Origin: Daldinia sp. FL1419
Taxonomy: Eukaryota > Ascomycota > Sordariomycetes > Xylariales > Hypoxylaceae
Direction of reading: 5' to 3'
Length of the DNA stretch: 64,000 nucleotides
Assembly: GCA_025201765.1 (NCBI GenBank)
Contig: MU623353.1
Coordinates: 248,001 to 312,000 of the forward strand
The first letter of the stretch is position 1. Each line of letters starts with the position of its first letter. The notes below the pieces were generated by a model. The model was not told where the DNA came from. It ran no database searches and saw nothing but the letters and a program-made list of their open reading frames with translations. Shown piece by piece: positions 1-10,563 of this stretch. A program made the position numbers and the translations under genes.

Positions 1-9
1 AAGAAAATC

Positions 10-30
10 TCGGCGCTCGGATATCGGATT
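10..30. promoter_or_regulatory. Triple TCGG heptad repeat upstream of the AflR-like gene
   Basis: TCGG occurs at 10-13, 17-20 and 24-27, exactly 7 bp apart. CGG is the classic half-site of Zn2Cys6 proteins, so this may be an autoregulatory site of the downstream gene about 100 bp away. This is inference from spacing only. Confidence 0.3.
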
Positions 31-123
31 CCCGGGTTCGCGACAGGTTGGACGCGTTTTAAAACCTGAACTGGAAACTTCGAATAAATACTCCGTAGTA
101 TTCTCTCCCATAAAGGCCAAATC

Positions 124-1359
124 ATGGCTGGATTATCAGAAACACCGCAATCACCAAGAGCAACGGCACCAAAAGTACGAGCCTCATGCGATTCTTGTGG
201 ATCGGCCAAGGTTCGATGCGATCGCAGCCGGCCCAAATGCCGTCGTTGCGCTACCCTCGGTATTAAGTGCATATACGGCATCTCACGCAAACTCGGTAGA
301 GCACCGAGAAGAGGGCTTTCCACAGGAACTGATACCGAATCCACCCCCGGAGCGTCTAGGCAAGTACGGAGATTGTGGCCTAGTAGCAATATAGGAAGTA
401 TTGCCAACACGGCTCTCGAGGGACCAAGCCGAGTACTTGGAGGAGTACCATCGTCTTTCCCAGACCCGAGGTGTGAGATGTTACCAGCCGGTGGGAGTAA
501 CACTGAAACTTCACTGACAAGCAACTTTAACGACGGCCAGCTGGAATTAGATCTATTCGATCCTTTAGGTCTTGAGCAGTGGCCCCGACTTGACTTCTTG
601 GACATTGGTATTCATACGACGCCTTCCCCAAATGATTCTGCTGCCGAAGCCCAGGTCAACAAAACCCAAGATACTCGCGGATCTCACAGCTGTGCCCGGG
701 AGTCGTACGAGATATTTGCTGATCTGATCTGCCCCGCTCCGGATCTTCACGCCCCCAACACCAACTCAGATACTGTGACGGCTCGGCTGGACCAGGTGCT
801 GCATTTCAATAGGAAGGCAATTGATCGACTGAGCGTCCTTTTAGAATGCTCTTGCGCCAAGTCTGGGCATAGAGTCATGGTCCATGCATCAATTATATCT
901 CGGATCCTGATCTGGTATCAACAAGCCGCCGGATGGCCTTGTAGCATTTCCCCAGAGCATCCGTCAACCGATACCTTAGATACTACCGACGCCATCTCCT
1001 CTTCCGCCTCTCCATCCCCAGGGCCTAATGACGAGACGGGCGCTTGCTCCCCCAACTTACGAATATTGCCCCGAACTACGGGCTTTATCGTCACTGATGT
1101 ATCCGCTACACTAGGGACATTCAGCATCGAAAGTCAAAAGATGCAAGCTACAATTAGGAACCATCTGGTCCTGCGCGAGTTAAGCAGGATGTCAGCTCTC
1201 ATTGAACTTTTTAGTTCGCAGCTCTCCGGGGAGCCGTCGGTTACTGGCGCCGGAAGTCTTTATACTTATATTGCAGCATGGCTTCGGAGCGAGTACGATA
1301 GAACTATTGAAGACTTGAAGGCCGAACGTATAGCTCTAAACGATACACCAGATACTTAA
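124..1359 (+). CDS. AflR-like Zn(II)2Cys6 transcription factor
   Basis: Intronless 411-residue regulator. Residues about 22-49 hold a fungal binuclear zinc cluster: CDSCGSAKVRC, then CDRSRPKCRRCATLGIKC, with six correctly spaced cysteines and a basic linker. It should bind CGG-type DNA half-sites in the nucleus. Around residues 240-270 the stretch CSCAKSGHRVMVHASIISRI followed by LIWYQQAAG matches the AflR (aflatoxin regulatory protein) family domain, which is found in pathway-specific activators of polyketide and related clusters. The protein is close to the usual AflR length of about 430-450. The next gene, on the same strand, is an NmrA-like reductase, which fits a small metabolite cluster that may continue beyond the left edge. 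Three TCGG boxes at 7-bp spacing lie at 10-27, upstream of the start. The family call is firm. The metabolite controlled cannot be told. Confidence 0.9.
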   Translation: MAGLSETPQSPRATAPKVRASCDSCGSAKVRCDRSRPKCRRCATLGIKCIYGISRKLGRAPRRGLSTGTDTESTPGASRQVRRLWPSSNIGSIANTALEGPSRVLGGVPSSFPDPRCEMLPAGGSNTETSLTSNFNDGQLELDLFDPLGLEQWPRLDFLDIGIHTTPSPNDSAAEAQVNKTQDTRGSHSCARESYEIFADLICPAPDLHAPNTNSDTVTARLDQVLHFNRKAIDRLSVLLECSCAKSGHRVMVHASIISRILIWYQQAAGWPCSISPEHPSTDTLDTTDAISSSASPSPGPNDETGACSPNLRILPRTTGFIVTDVSATLGTFSIESQKMQATIRNHLVLRELSRMSALIELFSSQLSGEPSVTGAGSLYTYIAAWLRSEYDRTIEDLKAERIALNDTPDT

Positions 1360-1683
1360 CGTTAAACTATGCTTGTTCGTATTGCAATTTTATTTGTTTT
1401 TGGAGTATCTTTTGGGAGCTTTTGGATTCTCTTGAGACCTGCTCTAAATCTAACAATCCATTTTTCCTGAAGTCATTCATGGTTCACTTCGCATGGCAGT
1501 TCACCCCATTCTCTTAATTATAAATAACCCGGGCCTTAGGGGTGGTTTACGCAGTCCGGGGGGGAAGGCCTCGACTATTCAAAATCCCGGGAGCCGAAGG
1601 TCGGCCCCTATTGGTCAATTCAACACCGTTAAGGAAATGCCCGAGATTTACCTACTTGCTGGTGTTGTGAATCTGCCCGCGGG

Positions 1684-1721
1684 CTTCTTCGGAGCACTCA
1701 TACTTCTTCGGAGCACTCATA
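1684..1721. repeat. 19-bp perfect tandem duplication upstream of the NmrA-like gene
   Basis: The unit CTTCTTCGGAGCACTCATA occurs twice with no gap, at 1684-1702 and 1703-1721, about 100 bp before the start codon at 1820. Each copy carries one TCGGAG box, so the duplication doubles a possible zinc-cluster site. It could also be chance slippage. Confidence 0.6.
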
Positions 1722-1819
1722 TCCAATAAATATATAATAGCGAGACCATCCCAACATTTAAGCCAAAATACGAAAATTAGGTTGGGTGTATCTTCACTCA
1801 TTCTGGTATCGCAGTTACG

Positions 1820-3088
1820 ATGGTTAAAATCGTCATCGCCGGAGGCTCAGGGGGTAAGATATCCCAGTGAAAGAAGTAGTGGTGACATATTAACCGCTCT
1901 ATAGAGGTCGCTCAGGAGATCATTGCTACTTTAATGGCTACTAGAAAACACGACATTACTATCTTGAGTAGGAAGGTTAGTACCACAATCTGATTCCCAT
2001 GGATATGCCATAGAGTTCAATTCTAAACTAAAGCACAGGAGGTGGCAGCTCAAGACGACAACCAGCATAGTGTTAAATGGCTCCAAGTCAATTACCACAG
2101 CAAGGACGAACTAGTCACGGTTTTGCGTGGCGTCCATACAGTATTATCTTTCATCCAGCTACTCCGGGACCCGGGAAATAAGGCGCAGAAGAATCTGATC
2201 GATGCCGCCATCATGGCCGGCGTAAAGCGCTTTGCGCCTAGCGAGTGGGGGAGGTAAGTAAATAAGCTTATTTACAGAATACCTAGGAACAAGCGAATCC
2301 TAACTAACAGATACCCAGCCGTAGCGGTGCGGGGATGCCTTGGTGGACAGGCAAAGACGAGATAAAGGAGTATTTGAAGAAAGTTAACGAAAACGGGAAA
2401 GTGAGCGCATGATCTATTTCTCCGGTCCTTCCCGTGTCGACTCTCTATTTCACCAGGTCTAATTATTCGTAACACAGGTCTTAGAATACTGCTTATACCA
2501 ACCCGGCTTGTTTCTGAACTACCTTGCTACCCCACATAAGACGTCCAAGCATCTGACACCCCTAAACACCTTTATCGATCCTCATAACCGGCGTGCCGTT
2601 GTTGTCGAGGGACATGATCCTATCGTAACCTTTACCACAGTCCAGGACTTGGCGGCAGTCGTTGCTCAAGCGGTCGACTTCGAAGGTGAGTGGCCGGTAG
2701 TCGGTGGGATCAGGGGCAACAGCCTTCCGGTTTCGAAGATTATCGAGATTGTAGAACAAGTTCGAGGTAAGATGACATCTTCTATTTTTATCCGTAGGGT
2801 TAGGATATCTGACTCGACGTCGCGGCAGGCCCTTTCACGGTCGATGCAGTCAACCTGGAAGACCTCGAAGCGGGAAACTTGAAAACATCTTGGAAGTTGG
2901 AAGCACGTCATCCTAGCGTCTCCGACGAGGAAGCGGCAAACATGCTGAAGGGCGTCTTCGTGGGTATGCTCTTGAGTAGTGTTAAGGGTGCTTGGGAAAT
3001 ATCAGACGAGTGGAATCAACAACTGCCGCACTACAAGTTCACCGACTTGAAGCAGTTTTTGGATGAAGTATGGCAAGGGAAGCCATAG
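1820..3088 (+). CDS. NmrA-like / isoflavone reductase-like NAD(P)-binding protein
   Basis: Six-exon gene: 1820-1853, 1905-1975, 2039-2253, 2319-2400, 2478-2766 and 2829-3088, summing to 951 nt (316 residues). The N-terminus, MVKIVIAGGSGEVAQEI, is a dinucleotide-binding Rossmann motif. Further typical blocks are VHTVLSFIQLL, AIMAGVKRFAPSEWG and the C-terminal FTDLKQFLDEVW. The family (NmrA-like, atypical short-chain dehydrogenases, PCBER/isoflavone reductase type) contains NAD(P)H-dependent reductases and redox-sensing regulators. Fungal members are often tailoring enzymes in secondary-metabolite clusters. The short GGSG in place of the usual GxxGxxG follows from joining exon 1 to exon 2 and is a small caveat. 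The gene follows the AflR-like regulator on the same strand. The substrate is unknown. Confidence 0.85.
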
Positions 3089-4304
3089 AGTGCCGATGGC
3101 TACATATTCGGAGTCTGTGTAGATACCAAGTTATGAAGAATCCAACAAGAATATGATTTTGCCCCGAGACACCTCGATCAATACCTATCCTAATCGAAAG
3201 TATTAAACTGGCTTGCTCAATGTTTTCTCAGCACCACTAGTTTATGGCTACACACCCTATAACTTATGGGATAGAACCTTTGCAAGTTTTAGAGGTTTAT
3301 ATATACCTGTATTGCTATACAAGCTAGGATAAGATGGATAAGAACTTACATTGGTGTCAAAGGAGCCCTTTAACCCCTTTATTATATTTATAGGCAGTGG
3401 CGTCGTGTTTACGTATAGGTACCTTACCTATCTCAGGTATGTAGTTTCCGTTCTACCCAAGTCGTTCATGCAACGACGCTAACCGTTCTTTCTAGGATAA
3501 GGAAAGCTCTCTTTCCCATTACGATTTGGCAACAGCTTTATCAAATCATATCACAGGAACGATGTTCCCACCTCTTCACTAATCGCTCCTGCCGGCACAG
3601 TCTCACCAGATCCGAACTATCATGCGGTAAACGTGGTTTCAAGTGACTAACTTCCATCTAGCAACATCTGACGCCGTCTAAGCGTGCCAATAGCACGCAC
3701 CCCATATCGTCATTCATGCATGTTCGTGTCACTTAGTCGCAGCCCGTGATGTATAAGGATCCAATCGTAGAGCATACGATATGCCTAATAGGGGTAGGTA
3801 CCTGCTAAGGAGAGGCTGCGCGAGCTTAAGAGCTAATTTCCGTCCTTCCATGGAGTATCTTTTGTCACACCTAACATCAACCCTTTCATAGGCTACGGGG
3901 GGTAGCCCGTTTTTCTCGTCATGTTTCCCCAGAATGAGGAGTAAGGGTCTACCACCCCTTCTCCACGATATTCATCTACCCAGGCAGCACCCGGCCGTAT
4001 CGGGACCGTGTCAGGATTGCCGGCAGCTCTTATCACGACCCGGGAACTACTTTTTGTGCTTCAAAACCGTGGCTACAATTCCCAGGCCTAAATTAACTAA
4101 CCCTAAGCAATATTATTTCTTAAAACCCTCTTCCCACAACCCAAACCCATAACCCAAACCCATAACTCACAACCATTAACTCAACCCTGCGGTCCACAAC
4201 GACTTTACACTATACCCATGACTCTTCACCATCTTGCTTATTCTATTGATGACTCTGCTAGTCATTATTAATTACTATTATCCAGTCATTTCATTACAGT
4301 CATC
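3089..4304. other. Intergenic stretch, no gene seen
   Basis: No sustained open frame with family-like sequence. It holds a TAGGTACCTTACCTA cluster near 3416-3430. A 13-bp unit AACCCAAACCCAT is repeated twice at 4138-4163. This resembles telomeric DNA but is not the fungal TTAGGG repeat. Confidence 0.5.
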
Positions 4305-6116
4305 ATGCCAGGTCGCTATCCGCGGGCTTCACCTCTTGGGCGAGGTGGTCCTCAAGGCATACCGCAGTAAGCAACTAAACCATGACTCAAATTCTGTTTA
4401 CACCTTGTAAACCTACCTACCTACCTCCAGGTATTATTTGCACCTTTTAGTCTCTCTACACATCCTACAAGGCTCCCTCAAAACTCAAAATACTTTCTCC
4501 CTGATATAAAAAGCTATATCAATCCCCACTACCTCAATTACTTATATCGGTTGCCATCATCAGGCGGACTGGTGCTCTCAGCCAACCCTATAACACTACC
4601 TACTTGATAACTCTCTTCTCGTGTGCCCAACTTCTCCGTTTTCTTCTGCATCGCGCTTTGGCGCATGTAGGCTGGTCGGCTGAGCAAACCAGAGCCAGCA
4701 AAAAGTTCTTCGAGGACTACATCCCACCATCAATCTTTTGTTTTCGAATTAACTCATTTCAACCCATTTCATCATCTAATTTTATCTCCATTACGACTCC
4801 CACAGTAAATTACCTACGATGGTTTATGCCTCACCCTTGGTGCGACTGTTGGGCTATGCCCAGCAGTATCTCTGGCAGGAAGACTGAGCCCCAAAACTCT
4901 CCGGGTTTGGTGAGAAGAAACAACTGGTACACGGTTGCGCGACACACAAACAAACTTCAATTAAAAATACTCAATTATAGTCCGGTTATAATTACACCAT
5001 GACTACATGACACCGACTGGGATGATGCTTTCAGGTTCCGCTGGAACGTTCGACTCGTTACCCAATCTCACGGTTCTATTAGACACGCGAAGAGGAAGGA
5101 TTATTCGCAAGCCCTTCCTTGGTCATACCTAAGTTTAAGTATTCGAGGTACAATCAAAATCTCGGCATGTCCCAAAATGTATGTTTCTCATTGACACGGG
5201 GTAATTATTCTAAGCAAAACTAGAATCTTTGATGCGACATATACTGACAAGTAGTTTCCAGGGTCTTTGGGTATTATCACAAGATGACTTCTACTCGAAG
5301 CGTAATAATAATCGTGAACGAGATATTAACGTCCTTGCGATTTAATACGTAACTTACACCTTCAACCAAATTATTGCGGTTCGCACAATTCAATCGGCTA
5401 CGAAGATCCCCTTTTCATAATGAATAGGAAGGGGTCGACGACGTGATGGCCGTTGTGTTGGAACTGGTGATAACAACGTCGATCACGAACCCGAATCATG
5501 AAACGAGTTACCTCACGGGCATCCTCCGAAGGCTAATACGGAGTTGATCTTTACGCCTATGGAAGGGCACATCGTGAAATATAACTCATGACTTTGCCGT
5601 CGTAGATGAAGACCCGGAATCATCGAACGAGGCCTCTCCTCTCGACTCTAACGTTGGTTTCAGCTCTAAAGCTTACAGCTACGGGGATTACTGGTAGAAC
5701 ATCACCAAGAATTCCTCCATATCTAAATTTCACGGAATATGAGTCATGAATTCTGTTACATATTATTCAAAGTAATCAGGTTCTAAAGGCATTATTACTG
5801 GAAAACTCATCTAGGATAAACCGAGTCCCGCGTTTGAAGACTTTACACCTAGGCAAGCTCGAGCCCTATAACGAGCAGTTGGTTCTAGGATATTTCGAGA
5901 AGTATCCTGAGATGCATAATGCTCGAGGAGTTTGAGGAGTACGGATTATATTATTTTATTAAACTACGAATATCTGTCGAGGTTCTTGATGGGATATCAA
6001 AGTCAAGGACGTCAGGGTTTTAGCCTGTGTTACATATATAACAAAGGACTTGTTCTATATGTAGCCGCCCTTAATACTGCAGTCGGAATGTATTGTACTA
6101 TACCAAAACAACCATG
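4305..6116 (+). pseudogene. Possible decayed protein-coding gene
   Basis: A start in good context at 4305 gives MPGRYPRASPLGRGGPQGIP, followed by a GTAAGC donor. Downstream are short protein-like pieces separated by stops and frame changes. Near 5008-5060 a frame reads HDTDWDDAFRFRWNVRLVTQ. Near 5600-5695 an Asp/Glu/Ser-rich piece ends at a stop. Near 5840-5925 another reads LKTLHLGKLEPYNEQLVLGY. No frame stays open for long, and no intron model I tried joins them. This may be an old gene broken by mutation (possibly RIP). The family is not recognised. It could equally be non-coding DNA with chance open stretches. Confidence 0.25.
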
Positions 6117-6328
6117 AAGGCTCATGTCAGGGGATAAGTGGGTATAGAAGAGATACAGGGGTATATTGAATGTGTAAGGGGCTCTCTCTATGCCTTTGCG
6201 GTCCCTTAGGAGGTCAGGCGTTATCGACCAATACTTCCATCACCTGGTGGCCTCCCCACAAAGGACGTCGGGCCGCGGGTCTTCCGAATAACTGACAACC
6301 TTGTAAATACTATAATAATAGCTGGGGT

Positions 6329-8858
6329 CTAAAATAATGCCCTCATAGCTACGAACTCTTTAAGTAGCTCTAGCATATCTATATCCCGAACCAGGTTCTC
6401 CAATATATCATGAATAACCGAACCCTCGCACTCGGTTTCCCTTGTCTTCCGCATCGGTAGCCTGTTCTGCTTCTCGGTCGGGCGTCTCGCTTCTTGTGTG
6501 GTATAGGTCTCGGGCGATGGCTTCGTATAACAACCTTCTTCGCCCGAGGAGCTCCTGCTTTCTTCGGCCGGGCATATTTCGAGGGTCGACCGGCCTGCGC
6601 AAACCGCCCTGTCTTGCGCCCTCGCGGCTCTTATCTTGCATATCTCGGCTTCCCTGTCCCTCTTCCCGTCGTTCCTGGCTGGCCCGCTGCCTCCTCTCGT
6701 CTTGCGCGTCACGTATTCCTCGAATAAGGTCTTGTGATTTTCGAACGCGCTCGTTATGTTGTGCCACGCGGCGGGCGTTAGTTCTTGGGGTTTCCCCGGG
6801 GTGTGCGCCTCCGCTGAGCTGGCGGCCTTCCGCGAGCTGTCTGAGTTGGTCGGCAGGTCTGCTCTGTTCGCGTTCCTGCCGGTTCTGTCGCCGATCTGGA
6901 GCAGCGGGCCGTATGACGAGCTCGCCGAGTAGTACTTTGACCATCTTGGACCTGCGGGAGACGAGAATGACGGGTCGCTCGTGTTGGCGATGTAGGTCGT
7001 GACGTCTAGGATGCCGAATGTGATAGGGTCGACGGTGTAGACGCGGAACGCGGGGTTGCCTGATGTAGGTGTCAGGGAGGGGGCAATGTAGGATGTAGCG
7101 ATGGCGGTAGAGTGGGATTTATAGGAGTTGTCCGAGTAGGAGAGTTGGAACTCGTCGTAGTGTGTGTGGCCTAGTATTTATTTAACTGTCAGTATGTTTC
7201 AAGCTGTAAGTTTACGCTGTCCGTTTTAGATGTTTTTAACTTCCCCCTTTCTTCCTTTTCTTGTTAGGAGGGTTTTTAGGTAAAATTAGGATAGAAGATG
7301 AAAGTATGGCAAATATCATACCAAAGAACATAGCAGCGATGGTTCCTTCATATCGCTTGACTACCTGGTCAAAGTAATTCGACGCATCGTGAAACGCATC
7401 CTCACTCCCCATCGACATGTGCCCTATAATGTACACGCGTTCACCCCCTTTCTCCGCGGCATCCAGCTCTTCTACGAGCCACGCCAACTGCCCGCTCGGA
7501 TCTCTTTGCATTGGCTCTTCATATAGCCAGTAGTTGTGTACGTAGTATAAGTTTGTGCTAAGAGAAATAATACGTAGCTTCCCTTCACCAGAATTGTGCT
7601 GCACCGAGTATGCGCCGAACTCCCTCGTCGTAGCTGCGGCCCTCGGGCCAATCCACCGACTCCATGTCGCGGAGAGTAGGTCATACAGCCATTGTGCGGT
7701 ATTGTTAGTGTTGTCACTATCAGCCGGCGCGGGTGGGAACGAGTTCGTGGGCGAAGCCTCGTGGTTCCCCGCCGTGCCGTACACACGTAGCCCAGCGCGC
7801 GCCATACGCCCGTAGGCATCCTCAATATCGAATGCGTTCTGCGACTCGGACGTATTCCATACCGCGTGGTCGACTACGTCACCCGTGAAGATAGCAAAGG
7901 AAGCATTAGGCGCTATTTCTTGTATTGCCGCGTACATGCTCTCTTCTAGGCTGACGGGCGAGTCACAGGTGTGCTCGCCGTACGGCCCAGCCGGAAAGTC
8001 ATTGAAGCCGGGTTTATCGGCATCAGTGTATGTTCTATAGAGGTGTCGGTAAGTAAAACCGGAACGGAGTATTGTGGTAACGCCATTCTCGTCACAGTTT
8101 ATGGCTTATACATGATACCTGGGTATTCAAGGATAATCTTACCTGCAGCAGATCGGCTTCGTGCAGTTCGCGTTCGCACCCTCAACGTACAACGGATCAA
8201 CGTGGATATCCGAGAAATGCACCACCTGTATGGGCTCCAGGCCACTCGGCGGCGGTCTACCGGTCAACCTCTTCGGCGACGGAAATGAGACATTATATGG
8301 TACAACCTCGGGGTGTTGGCATAATCGCATGAGCGCCACGCAGACCAGCCGCGAGGTCCGAGAGCCGACAGAAAGGCCGCGCAGACTATGTGCGACGATA
8401 GGGCCTTCGAGAGCGATGGATCCAGCGCAGACGTCGGCGTCTTGGACCTAAGGGAGGGGTGTTAGTACGTTGAGGAGCTGTACGGGAAGCAAGGGGGATC
8501 TACGCCTGATCGCTGGCAGATCTCCGTCATGGAGCGGATGAAGAAGGCGTCGCCTGCAGCGGCTATAAGCTTGAGTTGCACCAGGACTGCCTATTTGCTT
8601 TGTTAACGCATCTGGATAAACGATGGTTATAGGTTATCTGCAAGAGCAAAGTCTTACCTCGCAGGCGGCGCACGACGCGGGACTCTGCGCATCTTCTCTA
8701 GTACTGGTGATTATACTGCTAGGATCGAAGCCATCTTTGATATTTCCCGCCGTGCCGGACGAGAGTACTTTCTGAGACTCGTCGCCGAAATCGAGGTATG
8801 CCGTGGCGCGTCGACTGACGATCACGGATACTACGGCGATGAAAGAGACAGCCCGCAT
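6329..8858 (-). CDS. Secreted acid sphingomyelinase (sphingomyelin phosphodiesterase)
   Basis: Five exons (8858-8658, 8590-8504, 8447-8143, 8034-7322, 7170-6329) give 2148 nt, 715 residues. The protein begins with a hydrophobic signal-like segment. A saposin-B domain follows (about residues 60-150; CAACEAVLVQLK, then MTEICQRSG). The calcineurin-like phosphoesterase core follows. All metal-ligand motifs are present: FSDIHVDPLY, FTGDVVDH, GNHEA, IIGHM and GHTHYDEF, the last formed by joining exons 4 and 5. The C-terminal domain has NPAFRVYTVDP, SKYYSA and ELTPAAWHNIT, as in ASM. It should hydrolyse sphingomyelin or related phosphodiesters to ceramide-type products in the secretory pathway or outside the cell. 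Intron 2 has a less usual GTAGAT donor but a clear CTAAC branch point. The long C-terminal tail, ending in DMLELLKEFV, appears normal for fungal members. Confidence 0.93.
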
Positions 8859-10563
8859 CCTAACACGCTCCGATCTTGATCCTACGCGAAGAATACCAAT
8901 AACTGACTACCTTTTCGGATATCCTAATACTCTTCTCGGTTCCGTACTTGGAATCTTAAGCCTTTATAAAGACATCCTTACCAAGACACACAAATCCCTT
9001 TTCTTCAACCCACCCATCCATCCACCGTTTCCCATGGTACGATTTCTCAAGTCCCGGTGACAAGCACCCCGTGCCGTGGTAAGGCAAAACGAGGTTCCTG
9101 ACTCGCCTTGGCCCAGCTATTGTAAGTTACATACTATGTACAAATAGCAACCATACCTTGACCAGAATCGATTGCGTACTTGGTCCCCAAAACAGTCCAA
9201 TCGGAGCCAAGATAGCGGACATAATACTGGAACCACGCGGAGCGGATCTTGAAGGGATCACCCCTCTGCGCGCCGCTGAGCGGTCACCAGATCTATGTTT
9301 TAGTTTAGTTCCCCAAGTCTATGTACGAGTCTGCAGCAAATAAGAGGTGCCTAGGTACATATATGTAGGTACCTACCTATGACATAATCGACGTGGAAGT
9401 CCTACGATGGATGCGTCTATGGAACTAGGTAGTTACACCTTTCCGGTACTTACCTAAGTACCTCTTATATACAATAACTAGGAGACGTGGACGTAGGTAC
9501 CTACAATACATAGGTACCCAGGCAAGTACCTATGCAGGGTCTCACTAGCCTCTACGGATCCGTAGAAGGTCTACTACATACGTATTGTAGGCTGTGACAC
9601 GTTCCCAAGTTGAAAGGATAAAGAATTACTGGTAGTTACCTACCTACATATCAAAGTTGAGTCTTCCCTTTTCTAAGCACATAGATGTAAGAGCAGGTAG
9701 TAGCCACCTAACCATTGCTATTTCCCCGGCTTCATGTCAATTACGGATCCGAACATTCCTAACGAGCCTCAATCCTACACTACCTAACCTACATACCAAC
9801 CTAGGTACCTAGATAGGTACCTAACTCAACCTTACATGAAATAACTACCCAACTACTAGGTTAGTAGTTATGTAGACCGCCGATTATGCAAGTTTATGCT
9901 CATCCACAAAAGGGGGAATCATCTCGTCCCGCATCCTCCAGCCACTCGAGTCGGTCTGTTAATTTAGGTAAACAGGCAACCTTGGCTTGATCGTTGATCC
10001 AAACTATTAACGACAACTTCGTACCAGCTCTTAAAGGCTAGTATCGGGAGAATGTCTTGCACGAACTATTCCCAACCGCAACAGACAAACTTTCTTTTTC
10101 CTTTTTCCACAATTAATTAAACCAGCCATCTGTACCGTGATTCCAGATTGCCGGAAGCCGCTATTTGCTCACTATTCCCTCTTCCCCTCCTAGCTGCGTA
10201 GGTCTCGGTGCGCCCAACTCGTAGGCTCTCTCTCCCTCTCCCTCTCTCTTCGTCCGCCATTAGAAAAGGAATAAAGTAAAAATAAACACCAAACGCCAGT
10301 TGGAATGATGTGACGACGGAGAGGCGAGGTAATTTTGAAAATAAAAGCTGCTGCTGATGAAAACCCTAAGATGCTGCAAATGCAAACCGACCCCATCCAA
10401 TACACTCCTAGTTTTTTTTTTCTTGCGCAAGGAAATTATTATTTTCATCTCATCATGATTCCGTACTCGTTGGCCATTTGTGTCCAAACGTCTCCAATAT
10501 CACTATGCCTGCCGATATCCTACATAGTACCAGTGCCGTTCTCTTTTTCCTTTCCATTCGCTG
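8859..10563. other. Intergenic stretch rich in TAGGTACCTA-type motifs
   Basis: No gene seen. Palindromic AGGTACCT variants are dense at about 9340-9540 and 9780-9835. A CT-rich run lies at about 10226-10250. The left part is the promoter of the sphingomyelinase gene. Confidence 0.5.

Noticed and set aside
4098..4165. Telomere-like CCCTAA/CCCATAACCC sequence
   Set aside because: The unit is AACCCAAACCCAT, only two copies, not the fungal TTAGGG array.
6408..7002. Long overlapping open frames on both strands (178 and 186 codons)
   Set aside because: They are shadows of the last sphingomyelinase exon, whose own frame carries the family C-terminal motifs.
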